From NCBI GenBank assembly GCA_023393825.1, contig JAEXBW010000004.1:1-21606 (forward strand): a stretch of 21,606 bases of DNA, read 5' to 3'. This DNA comes from Elusimicrobiota bacterium. Its GTDB lineage: Bacteria; Elusimicrobiota; Elusimicrobia; Elusimicrobiales; Elusimicrobiaceae. The position numbers were made by a program, and so were the translations under genes. Numbering within the stretch: the first letter of the stretch is position 1; each line of letters starts with the position of its first letter. This document shows positions 7,413 to 15,013 of the stretch, piece by piece. Below the pieces are notes generated by a model. The model saw only the letters and a program-made list of their open reading frames with translations, searched no databases and had not been told where the DNA came from.

Positions 7413-8789
7413 ATGAATACAAAAACAGTAAAAGCTTTTGGCAAAGTCCTTATAGCTAACAGAGGCGAAATAGCCTTGCGTATCATCCGTACGCTTAAAG
7501 AAATGGATATTAAATCCGTCGCAATTTACTCCGAGGCGGACAAATACTCCGCGCACGTTAAAGAAGCCGACGAAGCAATTTGTATAGGCCCCGGCCCGTC
7601 CAGAGAAAGCTATTTAAATATAGATGCCGTTGTTGCCGCCGCTAAAATAACTAAGGCGGACGCGGTTCACCCCGGTTACGGATTCTTGTCCGAAAACGCC
7701 CGCTTTGCGCAGGCCGTTATTGACGCGGGTATCGTTTTTATAGGGCCTTCCCCTAAAGCCATTACCAGCCTGGGGGAAAAATCCCACGCCAAAGCCCTTG
7801 CCATAGCGGGTAAAGTACCCGTTATTCCCGGTTCCGACGGCGTTGTAGAAAAAAACCACCTTGCCGTAGCCAAACAAATCGGATTCCCGATAATGATTAA
7901 AGCTACCATGGGCGGCGGCGGACGCGGTATGCGCCCCGTGTTTAAGGAAGACGAATTTCAAAACGCGCTGGATACGGCGCAGGGCGAAGCCAAGGCAGCC
8001 TTTGGCGACAACAGAGTTTACTTTGAAAGATTGGTTTTAAATCCCCGCCATATAGAAGTGCAGATAGCGGCCGATAATTACGGCAATGTAGTTGCTTTTG
8101 CCGAGCGTGATTGCTCCATGCAGCGCAAAAACCAAAAACTTATAGAAGAATCCCCCTCCCCCTTTGTAACCCCCGCTATAAGGAAAAGCCTTTGCGAGGC
8201 CGCAGTAAGGCTTGCCAAAGCGGCTGATTACAGCGGCGTAGGCACCGTGGAATTTTTAATGGACAGGGACCATAATTTTTACTTTATGGAAGTTAACACC
8301 CGCCTTCAGGTAGAACACCCAGTTACGGAATTTGTAAGCGGCTTTGACCTTGTTAAAATGCAGATAGATATTGCACAGGGCAGCCCCTTGCCTTTAGACG
8401 CGGCCCGCGCGCAAAAAGTGCTTTGCCACGCTATAGAACACCGCATTAACGCGGAAGATTATGCAAAAGGCTTTATGCCCTGCCCCGGTACGGTTGAAGA
8501 ATGGATACCTTCGGGCGGTTTGGGCGTAAGGGTGGATAGCCATGTTTATACGGGATATAGCATACCTTCTTTTTACGACAGTCTTATAGCAAAACTTATT
8601 GTTGCCGCGCCTACGCGCGAAGACGCTTTAAAACGCAGCAAAAGAGCTTTAAACGAATTTTCCGTAAAGGGCGTAACAACCACTATCCCGTTCCATAAAA
8701 TGATGATAGCTGATGAACGCTTTGCCAAAGGCGATATGGACACAAGCCTTGTGGAAAAAATAATAAAAGAACATGAAAGCAAAAAATAA
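7413..8789 (+). CDS. accC: Biotin carboxylase (acetyl-CoA carboxylase subunit)
   Basis: The ATP-dependent enzyme that carboxylates biotin on the carrier protein with bicarbonate, first half-reaction of malonyl-CoA formation. Of 458 residues (E. coli AccC has 449), the early VLIANRGEIALRIIRTLKE, HPGYGFLSEN, the glycine-rich ATP-grasp loop KATMGGGGRGM and the EVNTRLQVEHPVTE active-site block are all intact. There is a short N-terminal extension before FGKVLIANRG. The ATG has no clear ribosome binding site, so it is probably coupled to the preceding carrier gene. It could also serve another acyl-CoA carboxylase. The stop lies inside the next gene (17-base overlap). Confidence 0.95.
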   Translation: MNTKTVKAFGKVLIANRGEIALRIIRTLKEMDIKSVAIYSEADKYSAHVKEADEAICIGPGPSRESYLNIDAVVAAAKITKADAVHPGYGFLSENARFAQAVIDAGIVFIGPSPKAITSLGEKSHAKALAIAGKVPVIPGSDGVVEKNHLAVAKQIGFPIMIKATMGGGGRGMRPVFKEDEFQNALDTAQGEAKAAFGDNRVYFERLVLNPRHIEVQIAADNYGNVVAFAERDCSMQRKNQKLIEESPSPFVTPAIRKSLCEAAVRLAKAADYSGVGTVEFLMDRDHNFYFMEVNTRLQVEHPVTEFVSGFDLVKMQIDIAQGSPLPLDAARAQKVLCHAIEHRINAEDYAKGFMPCPGTVEEWIPSGGLGVRVDSHVYTGYSIPSFYDSLIAKLIVAAPTREDALKRSKRALNEFSVKGVTTTIPFHKMMIADERFAKGDMDTSLVEKIIKEHESKK

Positions 8790-9240
8790 AATATTTACGC
8801 GCACAAAACTTGCCGCTTTCCTTAAAGCGCAGCGCGCTAAAGGCAACAAAATTGTTTTTACCAACGGGTGCTTTGACATACTGCACGCGGGGCATGTGAG
8901 TATATTGGAATTTTCTAAAAATCAGGGCGATATTTTGGTGCTGGGTATAAATACCGATGCTTCCGTTAAAAGATTAAAAGGCCCCACCCGCCCCATAAAC
9001 AAACAGGCCGACAGGGCGCTTGTAGCCGCTTCGCTTGAAGCTGTTGACGCCGTAGTTTTATTCGGGCAGGATACGCCCTTGGAACTTATCAAATTTATAA
9101 AGCCCGACGTGCTTGTAAAAGGCGCGGACTATACCGTACAAAATGTGGTTGGCAGAGAGTTTGCAAAAAAAGTGGCTTTATATCCGCTTTTAAAAGGCCG
9201 CTCTACCACCAATGTAATTAAAAAAGCAGGGCTTAAATAA
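8773..9240 (+). CDS. D-glycero-beta-D-manno-heptose 1-phosphate adenylyltransferase (single-domain RfaE2/HldE C-terminal type)
   Basis: A 155-residue nucleotidyltransferase that activates heptose 1-phosphate with ATP to ADP-heptose for lipopolysaccharide inner core. The nucleotide-binding signature FTNGCFDILHAGH (29-41) contains the HxGH motif, and KGADYT (116-121) with VVG (125-127) is characteristic of the heptose branch rather than glycerol-3-phosphate cytidylyltransferases. The protein lacks the ribokinase-like heptose kinase domain that is fused in E. coli HldE, so the kinase must be encoded elsewhere. It overlaps accC by 17 bases. Its presence indicates an outer membrane with heptose-containing glycolipid or a related ADP-heptose-derived glycan. 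Confidence 0.9.
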   Translation: MKAKNKIFTRTKLAAFLKAQRAKGNKIVFTNGCFDILHAGHVSILEFSKNQGDILVLGINTDASVKRLKGPTRPINKQADRALVAASLEAVDAVVLFGQDTPLELIKFIKPDVLVKGADYTVQNVVGREFAKKVALYPLLKGRSTTNVIKKAGLK

Positions 9241-9283
9241 CCGTTTTTAAGTTGTCATTTTTATTTTTACAAAGGTATTGATT

Positions 9284-10474
9284 ATGGCAGATATTTTTGA
9301 GAAGTGTAAAAATTTTAAAGACGCAAAAGCATTGATGCGCTTGGGGATTTACGGTTATTTTCAGCCTATATCTTCCGCACAGGCTCCCGAGATTACCCTT
9401 AACGGTAAAACCTACATTATGGCAGGCTCCAACAACTATTTGGGCCTCGCAAACGACCCGCAAATGAAGCAGGCCGCCGCCGATGCCGCCTTAAAATACG
9501 GCACTGGTTCGGCAGGCTCCCGCTTTTTAAACGGCAATACCACCGCCGCGGAAGAACTTGAAGCAAAGCTGGCAAAATTTAAAGGTAAAGAAGCGGGTTT
9601 AATTTTTTCCGCAGGGTATCAAATGAACCTTGGCGTAATTTCCTGCCTGCTTAAAAAAGGCGATGTAGCCATAGTGGATAAGCTGGACCACGCAAGCATT
9701 TTAGACGGCGTAAAACTTTCCGAAGCGGAAATGGTGCGCTTTAAACACAATGATATGGAAGATTTGGAGCGCGTACTTGCCAAGATAGACGACAGCAAGG
9801 GCAAACTTATTATTGTTGACGGCGTATTTAGTATGGAAGGCGATATTTGCAACCTGCCCGAAATCGTTCGCCTTGCCAAAAAATACGGCGCAAGAACCAT
9901 TGTTGACGATGCGCACGCCACAGGCATTTTGGGCAAAACGGGCCGCGGCACATGCGAACACTTTGGCCTTGACCACAAAGATATAGACCTTGTGGTAGGC
10001 ACCTGCTCTAAAACATTTGCGACGGTAGGCGGCTTTGTTGTGGGCGACGCAGACATTATCCACTATATCCGCCACTCCGCCAGAAGTCAAATATTTTCCG
10101 CCGCTATGACGCCGCCCGCGGTAGCATCAATAAGCAAAGCTTTGGATTTAATTTGGACGGATATGTCCCGCAAAGATAAACTGTGGGCAAACAGCCGCCG
10201 CTTAAAAGAAGGCTTTATAAAACTCGGTTTTGACGTCGGCGCGACAGAAACACCAATCGTCCCCGTTTTTGTAGGGCAGATGGAAGATTGCTTTAAAATG
10301 TGGCGCGCAACTTTTGACAGCGGCATATTTACCACACCGGTAATACCGCCTGCCGTACCGCCAAATAAATGTATGATAAGGACAACGCTTATGGCCACCC
10401 ATACCGACGAGCAGATTGATAAAATACTCCACGTTTTCGGCGCGGCGGGCAAAGCAATAGGCATAATAAAATAA
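9284..10474 (+). CDS. Alpha-oxoamine synthase, serine palmitoyltransferase-like
   Basis: A 396-residue PLP enzyme of the family that condenses an amino acid with an acyl thioester and releases CO2 (serine palmitoyltransferase, KBL, BioF, ALAS). Seen: GSNNYLGL (48-55), GTGSAGSRFLNG (73-84), DKLDHASILDG (132-142, His136 stacking on PLP), VDGVFSMEGD (178-187), DDAHATG (208-214) and Lys243 in TCSKTFATVGG as the Schiff-base lysine; LMATHTDEQID is near the end. From memory, the N-terminal Y-x-Y-F-x-x-I segment and KHNDM (154-158) resemble Bacteroides-type serine palmitoyltransferases more than BioF. I chose ATG 9284, seven bases after AAAGG, over an in-frame TTG at 9278. The next gene starts directly at its stop. 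The exact substrate is inferred; KBL activity is an alternative. Confidence 0.82.
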   Translation: MADIFEKCKNFKDAKALMRLGIYGYFQPISSAQAPEITLNGKTYIMAGSNNYLGLANDPQMKQAAADAALKYGTGSAGSRFLNGNTTAAEELEAKLAKFKGKEAGLIFSAGYQMNLGVISCLLKKGDVAIVDKLDHASILDGVKLSEAEMVRFKHNDMEDLERVLAKIDDSKGKLIIVDGVFSMEGDICNLPEIVRLAKKYGARTIVDDAHATGILGKTGRGTCEHFGLDHKDIDLVVGTCSKTFATVGGFVVGDADIIHYIRHSARSQIFSAAMTPPAVASISKALDLIWTDMSRKDKLWANSRRLKEGFIKLGFDVGATETPIVPVFVGQMEDCFKMWRATFDSGIFTTPVIPPAVPPNKCMIRTTLMATHTDEQIDKILHVFGAAGKAIGIIK

Positions 10475-11572
10475 ATGCTTAGCGTTAATCAAACGGAAGA
10501 TTTAAAAGAGTTTATAGCAATACCCTTTGCACTTTATAAGGGCAGTCCTTTTTATACGCCCGACCTTAAAAGCGAAACCAAACACATTCTTACAACAGAC
10601 CCTTTTTGGCAGCATTCCAAAAAGTGTTTGTTTATCGCGCGCAAAGACGGGCAGCCCGTCGGCAGAATAGCCGCTATAATTAACGATAATCACAATAAAC
10701 ACTGGCAGGACAAAACGGGATTCTTCGGCTTTTTTGAGTGCGAAGATAATGCACAAACCGCAAAAGCTTTAATTGACGCGGCCGCCGACTGGCTTAAGCA
10801 AAACGGTATGCAAACCATACGCGGGCCTATGAACCCAAGCACTAACCACACCTGCGGCGTGCTTATTGATAATTTTGATAAACTGCCTTTTATTATGATG
10901 CCGTATAACCCGCCTTATTACGACGGTATTTTGCAAAGCGCGGGCCTTTCCAAAGCAAAAGATTTAGTGGCTTTTGAGCGCACTGCACAAAATGATTTTT
11001 CCCCCAGAATGAAAAAGATTATAGAGCGCGTTTTAAACAATCCCTCCGTAAAACTGCGCCAGATAAATATAAAAGATTTTGATAATGAAGTTAAAACCGT
11101 CCGCACAATTTACAATGCCGCCTGGGCGGAAAACTGGGGCTTTGTACCCATAACCGAGGCGGAAATAGAAGATACCGCCAAGCAGCTTAAGGCCATTGTC
11201 CGCCCAGAACTTACCTGTATAGCGGAAGTGGACGGCAAACCCGCCGCTTTTGCAATATCCATACCCAATATGAACCACGTTTTAAAGATTTTAAACGGCA
11301 GCCTTAACCCGCTAAAACTGCCTTTAGCGCTTTATAAATGGTTTACAATCAAAGATTGCAGAATGATTATGCTGGGCGTCCACCCCGACCACAGAAAGCG
11401 CGGCTTGGAGCTTTTGCTGATAAACAATATTGTGCGCGAAGGCATAGAGAAAGGCTGGAAGAAGGCCGAACTTTCCTGGATGCTGGAAGATAATAAAGCC
11501 ATAATTTCCGTTATAGAAGAAGCAGGCTGCTACAAAACTAAAACTTACCGCATTTACGAAAAACCTTTATAA
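10475..11572 (+). CDS. GNAT-fold acyltransferase-like protein, candidate partner of the SPT-like enzyme
   Basis: A 365-residue protein of a widespread family usually annotated only as N-acetyltransferase. The first half has GRIAAIINDNHN (63-74), FFGFFECED (83-91), RGPMNPSTNHTCGVLIDNFD (116-135) and MMPYNPPYY (141-149), which are the family's own marks. The second half carries a GNAT acyl-CoA loop, GVHPDHRKRGLELL (301-314), and ends like GNAT domains (EEAGCYKTKTYRIY). The ATG abuts the stop of the SPT-like gene with no ribosome binding site of its own, so the two are coupled. I recall that the bacterial ceramide synthase of Caulobacter is a GNAT-type protein near a serine palmitoyltransferase, so N-acylation of a sphingoid base is a plausible but unproven role. 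Confidence 0.72.
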   Translation: MLSVNQTEDLKEFIAIPFALYKGSPFYTPDLKSETKHILTTDPFWQHSKKCLFIARKDGQPVGRIAAIINDNHNKHWQDKTGFFGFFECEDNAQTAKALIDAAADWLKQNGMQTIRGPMNPSTNHTCGVLIDNFDKLPFIMMPYNPPYYDGILQSAGLSKAKDLVAFERTAQNDFSPRMKKIIERVLNNPSVKLRQINIKDFDNEVKTVRTIYNAAWAENWGFVPITEAEIEDTAKQLKAIVRPELTCIAEVDGKPAAFAISIPNMNHVLKILNGSLNPLKLPLALYKWFTIKDCRMIMLGVHPDHRKRGLELLLINNIVREGIEKGWKKAELSWMLEDNKAIISVIEEAGCYKTKTYRIYEKPL

Positions 11573-11588
11573 AAAATATTTACAAGCT

Positions 11589-11621
11589 AAAAACCCCGCA
11601 GATGCCGAGCGGGGTTTTTTG
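11589..11621. terminator. Bidirectional Rho-independent terminator
   Basis: AAAACCCCGC (11590-11599) pairs perfectly with GCGGGGTTTT (11609-11618) around a nine-base loop. A T-run follows on the plus strand and, because the stem begins with A's, also on the minus strand. It lies 17 bases after the GNAT gene and 20 bases beyond the end of the convergent nrdG, so it can stop both operons. Confidence 0.93.
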
Positions 11622-11640
11622 TTATTAATCTAAAATTATT

Positions 11641-12252
11641 TTAACGATCTACTTTCAAAACATCTTTCTGCTTTACGGGCAGGCATTCCTGCAGGCGGAA
11701 GTTTTGCGGGGCAAGCTGTTTTATTTTCTCTATATCTTGGTCGTTAAGTACGACTTTATAGTAAGTGGTGCGGTATTGGTAGGGCAGGCCGCTTTCTTCT
11801 ATATACTGCATAGTTTGCAAAATTGTTTTGGAAGCTACGAGAACGCCGCAAACAGCCTCGTATTTATCAAAGGTAGCTTTGATATCCATTGCTATAAAAT
11901 CTACAAGTTTTTTTTCTATAAGGTTTTTTACAACTTCAGGATTGGTGCCGTTGGTATCAAGCTTTACAAAAAAGCCCATGGCTTTAAGCTTTGCGGCAAA
12001 TTCCGCTAAATCTGTTTGGAGGGTAGGCTCTCCGCCCGTTATAACAACGCCTTCAAGAGCGCCTTTTCTTTTTTCAAAAAAATTTAATACGTCTTCTTCT
12101 TTTAACAATGTTCCGTTATTGTTGACAGGTGCTATAAGTTCAGGGTTATGGCAATATTTGCAACGAAGGTTACATCCTTGGGTAAAAACGATTGCGGCAA
12201 TTTTTCCCGGATAGTCTATCATTGAAAACTTAAGCAGCCCTCCGATAAGCAT
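11641..12252 (-). CDS. nrdG: Anaerobic ribonucleoside-triphosphate reductase activating protein (radical SAM)
   Basis: A 203-residue radical-SAM protein that cleaves S-adenosylmethionine to place the glycyl radical on class III ribonucleotide reductase. The [4Fe-4S]-binding motif CNLRCKYC provides Cys27, Cys31 and Cys34; GGL and SMIDYPG (10-16) at the N-terminus and TGGEPTLQ (72-79) for SAM binding are typical of the NrdG2-like subgroup that accompanies Thermotoga-type NrdD. AGGTG lies six bases before the ATG. It is the third gene of the minus-strand nrd operon, 50 bases after the small glycyl-radical gene, which makes that small protein its expected target. Confidence 0.93.
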   Translation of the reverse strand: MLIGGLLKFSMIDYPGKIAAIVFTQGCNLRCKYCHNPELIAPVNNNGTLLKEEDVLNFFEKRKGALEGVVITGGEPTLQTDLAEFAAKLKAMGFFVKLDTNGTNPEVVKNLIEKKLVDFIAMDIKATFDKYEAVCGVLVASKTILQTMQYIEESGLPYQYRTTYYKVVLNDQDIEKIKQLAPQNFRLQECLPVKQKDVLKVDR

Positions 12253-12302
12253 TTATAACACCTGTCCCAATATTATTGTTAATGTTTTTCACGTTTGTAA
12301 GT

Positions 12303-12497
12303 TTATTTGCAGCCACAGGCATGAACGGTCTTGCGCATTGCAAATTCCTCTTTTTTGCCCTTGTTCCACATCATTACGGGGCGAAGATAACCGACTACTC
12401 TGGAATAAACTTCGCAGCTGGTCCCCTTAGCTTCAGCTCTGGCGGCTTTCAGCTCGGAGATTTTTGTTTCTATATTCTGTCTTTCTTGTGTTGTCAT
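12303..12497 (-). CDS. Stand-alone glycyl-radical domain of class III ribonucleotide reductase
   Basis: A 64-residue protein that matches the extreme C-terminus of NrdD. After a charged helix (about 5-24) it reads CEVYSRVVGYLRPV (28-41) and then WNKGKKEEF (44-52). RVVGYL corresponds to the glycyl-radical motif RVCGYL of T4/E. coli NrdD, so Gly36 is the predicted radical carrier. The protein ends in CGCK. Its ribosome binding site is excellent (AAGGAGG a few bases before the ATG), so it is translated on its own, not a frameshifted tail. It lies between nrdD and nrdG. The large chain upstream has no such motif, so the two should assemble as one enzyme. A spare-part role like GrcA for pyruvate formate-lyase is less likely because no intact copy is visible here. 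Confidence 0.85.
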   Translation of the reverse strand: MTTQERQNIETKISELKAARAEAKGTSCEVYSRVVGYLRPVMMWNKGKKEEFAMRKTVHACGCK

Positions 12498-12563
12498 GGT
12501 ACTTCCTCCTTCTACATCTTCAGTCTTAAAAAAACTGACTTAATTATTCTTGCAAATTATCGC

Positions 12564-12602
12564 GGACCGAACAAGACCCAATTTTATATGGGTCTTTTGG
12601 TC
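12564..12602. promoter_or_regulatory. Long hairpin between nrdD and the glycyl-radical gene
   Basis: AAGACCCA (12573-12580) pairs with TGGGTCTT (12589-12596) around an eight-base AT loop. The outer GGACC (12564-12568) pairs with GGTCC (12598-12602), with A-A/T-T pairs and two bulges in between, about 15 base pairs in all. In the direction of nrd transcription there is no T-run after it, so it is not a standard terminator. It sits 19 bases past the nrdD stop and ahead of the next ribosome binding site, a position suited to mRNA processing, stabilisation or setting the ratio of the two subunits. Confidence 0.7.
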
Positions 12603-12620
12603 CTTTACAAAGGCTTTAAA

Positions 12621-14684
12621 TTATTTACTGTAAAGCTGCTCTTCTAACAGAGCTATCTGCTTTTCAATGTCCTCAACCTTCTGCGCTTTACATTTGGGGC
12701 ATTCAAAGTGTTCGCCTTCAATATAACCGCATTTGGGGCATACGCTGAAAGTAGGCGTGATAGAGAAGTAAGGCAATTCATATCCTTCGCATACTTTTTT
12801 GATGAAGTTCTTAAGAGCAAGAGTATCTTTAATCTTTTCGCCCATAAAAATGTGTATTACCGTGCCGCCCGTATATTTGGCCTGTATTTCGTCCTGAAGG
12901 TCCAACAGTTCAAATATATCGTCGGTGTAGTTGACGGGCAACTGGCTGGAGTTTGTATAAAAAGGCGGTCTGCCATTGTTGGCTTCTTCGTTATTGGCCA
13001 CGATGATATCGGGATATTTTTCCCTGTCAAGGCGGGCCAAGCGGTAGGAAGTACCTTCGGCGGGGGTGGCTTCTAAGTTATAGTTATTGCCTGTTTCTTT
13101 TTGGAATTCAACAAGTTTGGCTCTCATAAAGTCCATAACTTTTACGGCAAACGCGCGGCCCTTTTCAGTACCCACGCCTTCGCCAAGCAAGTTAAGGCAG
13201 GCTTCGTTTAAGCCCACAAGACCGATGGTGGAAAAGTGGTTCTTCCAGTATTCGCCAAAGCGCTGCTTGATATTCCTTAAGTAAAAACTCATATAAGGAT
13301 ACAAGTTGGCGTTGGAGAAGCGTTCAATAACCTTGCGTTTAATTTCAAGGCTGATTTTGGCAACTTCCATTCTGTCTTCAAGATTCTTAAAAAATTCTTC
13401 TTCCGTCGCGGAGATATAGCCCAAGCGCGGCATATTTACCGTTACCACGCCGATGGAACCCGTAAGCGGGGACGAGCCGAAAAGCCCGCCGCCTCTGCGG
13501 TTTAATTCTCTGTTATCAATTCTAAGACGGCAGCACATAGAGCGTGCGTCTTCCGGACTCATATCGGAATTGATGAAGTTTGCAAAATAAGGGATACCGT
13601 ATTTTGCGGTAATTTCCCAAAGGGGTTGATATTCGGGGTTTTCCCAGTCAAAATCTTTCGTAATGTTGTACGTCGGGATAGGGAATGTAAACACGCGGCC
13701 TTTAGCGTCGCCTTCCAACATAATTTCCAAGAAAGCTTTGTTGAACATATCCATTTCTTTTTGGAATTCGCCATACTTTTTATCTTGTATCACGCCGCCG
13801 ATAATTACGCCCTGATCTTTGTAATAAGAAGGCACAACAAGGTCCATAGTGATATTGGTAAAAGGCGTTTGAAAGCCGACTCTTGTAGGCACGTTTACGT
13901 TAAATAAAAATTCCTGCAAGGCTTGTTTGACGTCTTTGTAGGCAAGTTTATCGTAGTAAATAAACGGTGCAAGCAAAGTATCAAAGTTGGAAAACGCCTG
14001 CGCGCCCGCGCTTTCGCCCTGTAAAGTATAAAAGAAGTTTACAACCTGTCCCAAAGCGGAGCGTAAGTGCTTTGCGGGTTTTGATTCCGCCTTGCCTACT
14101 ACGCCTTTAAAACCGCTGGATAAAAGATCCTGCAAATCCCAGCCGACGCAGTATGCGCCCAAAAGGCCGAGGTCGTGGAGGTGAAAATCGCCCGAGGAGT
14201 GATATTGTTTTACGTTTTCCGGATAAATCTTATTAAGCCAGTAAATTTTGCTGATTTCGGACGATATATAGTTATTCAAACCCTGCAAAGAATAACCCAT
14301 ATTGCTGTTTTCGTTAACCTGCCAGTCTAACTTCTGCAAATACTGATCAACCAGTTCTACGTTAAATTTAGAAGAGATTTCTCTTACTTTCGCGCGCTGA
14401 TCTCTGTAAAGAATATAAGCTTTTGCCGTTTTGTGGAAGTTGGAAGTTAAAAGAACGTCTTCAACAATATCCTGAATATTTTCTACGCTGGGGGTAATTT
14501 CGCTATAAAGCTGCTGTACGATATTGATGACTCTTATGGTAAGCTTTTTGGCGATGTCGGCGTCAAACTCACCCGTGGCCTGCCCCGCTTTCAAAATAGC
14601 GTTGATAATTTTTTTAGCTTCAAACGGTTGGGCGGAACCGTCTCTTTTAATAATTTTGACTAAAATATCGGTGTTTGTTGGCAT
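12621..14684 (-). CDS. nrdD: Anaerobic (class III) ribonucleoside-triphosphate reductase, large chain lacking the glycyl-radical domain
   Basis: Reduces ribonucleotides to deoxyribonucleotides without oxygen. Of 687 residues, about 1-100 form an allosteric ATP-cone (VKIIKRDGSAQPFEAKKI). The catalytic barrel follows: Cys179 in GAYCVGWDLQDLL and the SMCCRLR pair (Cys384/Cys385) occupy the positions of the active-site cysteines; RVGFQTPFTNITMD, GGGLFGSSPLTGSIGVVTVN (398-417) and EGTSYRLARLD (543-553) are Thermotoga-like NrdD marks. A zinc site of two CPKC pairs (Cys649, 652, 662, 665) comes near the end. The chain then stops after a short helix, EDIEKQIALLEEQLYSK, with no RVxGY motif: the radical domain is on the separate gene at 12303-12497. 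AAGGAAG precedes the ATG. First gene of the operon. Confidence 0.95.
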   Translation of the reverse strand: MPTNTDILVKIIKRDGSAQPFEAKKIINAILKAGQATGEFDADIAKKLTIRVINIVQQLYSEITPSVENIQDIVEDVLLTSNFHKTAKAYILYRDQRAKVREISSKFNVELVDQYLQKLDWQVNENSNMGYSLQGLNNYISSEISKIYWLNKIYPENVKQYHSSGDFHLHDLGLLGAYCVGWDLQDLLSSGFKGVVGKAESKPAKHLRSALGQVVNFFYTLQGESAGAQAFSNFDTLLAPFIYYDKLAYKDVKQALQEFLFNVNVPTRVGFQTPFTNITMDLVVPSYYKDQGVIIGGVIQDKKYGEFQKEMDMFNKAFLEIMLEGDAKGRVFTFPIPTYNITKDFDWENPEYQPLWEITAKYGIPYFANFINSDMSPEDARSMCCRLRIDNRELNRRGGGLFGSSPLTGSIGVVTVNMPRLGYISATEEEFFKNLEDRMEVAKISLEIKRKVIERFSNANLYPYMSFYLRNIKQRFGEYWKNHFSTIGLVGLNEACLNLLGEGVGTEKGRAFAVKVMDFMRAKLVEFQKETGNNYNLEATPAEGTSYRLARLDREKYPDIIVANNEEANNGRPPFYTNSSQLPVNYTDDIFELLDLQDEIQAKYTGGTVIHIFMGEKIKDTLALKNFIKKVCEGYELPYFSITPTFSVCPKCGYIEGEHFECPKCKAQKVEDIEKQIALLEEQLYSK

Positions 14685-14847
14685 AAGCTTTACTTCCTTT
14701 ATTAGTGTTGTCGGCGCGAAGATTTTATCAGCTGCGGCAAAGAGTGTTTGCCTTCTTATTCTTACGTCCGCTTAAATTAAAGCATAACAGATTTTTGCGG
14801 TAAATATTTAAAACCGTGTTTGATGCTTTGGGTTTAAGTATTATAAA

Positions 14848-14875
14848 ATTCTAGCATAAGTTTTTAAAAATGCAA
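14848..14875 (-). promoter_or_regulatory. nrdD: Candidate sigma-70-type promoter of the nrd operon
   Basis: On the minus strand TTGCAT (14875-14870) and TAGAAT (14853-14848) are 16 bases apart, in the AT-rich part of the gap upstream of nrdD. A TATAAT just downstream (14845-14840) is an alternative -10. No NrdR-box pair is recognisable between it and the gene. Confidence 0.35.
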
Positions 14876-14932
14876 ATTTACGACGGAAAAGCGCATAAAA
14901 CAAAGTTGTTAACAGGCCTGTTCTAAGACGAT

Positions 14933-14972
14933 AAAACAAAAAGTTATCCACAACCTTAAGGCTGTGGATAAC
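14933..14972 (-). terminator. Terminator of the aminopeptidase gene, with arms identical to DnaA boxes
   Basis: GTTATCCACA (14943-14952) and TGTGGATAAC (14963-14972) are perfect inverted arms; the spacer adds CCTT/AAGG pairing with one mismatched pair. Read on the minus strand, the hairpin is followed by TTTTTGTTTT, so it is a good Rho-independent terminator 41 bases past the aminopeptidase stop. Each arm also equals the consensus DnaA box TTATCCACA. Confidence 0.8.
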
Positions 14973-15013
14973 TGGCATTTAAAAGCCTGTTTTTTAAGGC
15001 AATTTTTGCGGTT

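Larger units (their letters stand above)
14685..15013. other. Gene-free stretch between M29 aminopeptidase and nrdD
   Basis: This 329-base gap contains, from the aminopeptidase end: a weak GCCT/AGGC hairpin (14985-15000), the terminator built from DnaA-box-like arms (14933-14972), a perfect 12-base palindrome AACAGGCCTGTT (14911-14922), an AT-rich section with the candidate nrd promoter (14840-14875) and the long leader of nrdD with its ribosome binding site. The GCCTGTT word occurs both in the palindrome and in the weak hairpin. No small gene is supported. Confidence 0.6.

Noticed and set aside
12498..12620. Frameshift or stop-codon error explaining the split reductase
   Set aside because: The gap is 123 bases with a hairpin and a strong ribosome binding site for the small gene, and the large chain ends in a normal helix; this does not look like one damaged gene.
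12276..12647. Plus-strand frame of 123 codons opposite the small glycyl-radical gene
   Set aside because: It lies antisense to a gene with a recognised motif and a good ribosome binding site and runs through the hairpin.
14685..15013. Replication origin suggested by paired DnaA boxes
   Set aside because: Only two boxes, both explained by a terminator hairpin, no dnaA/dnaN/gidA-type neighbours, and genes around it do not diverge. Kept only as a finding to check.
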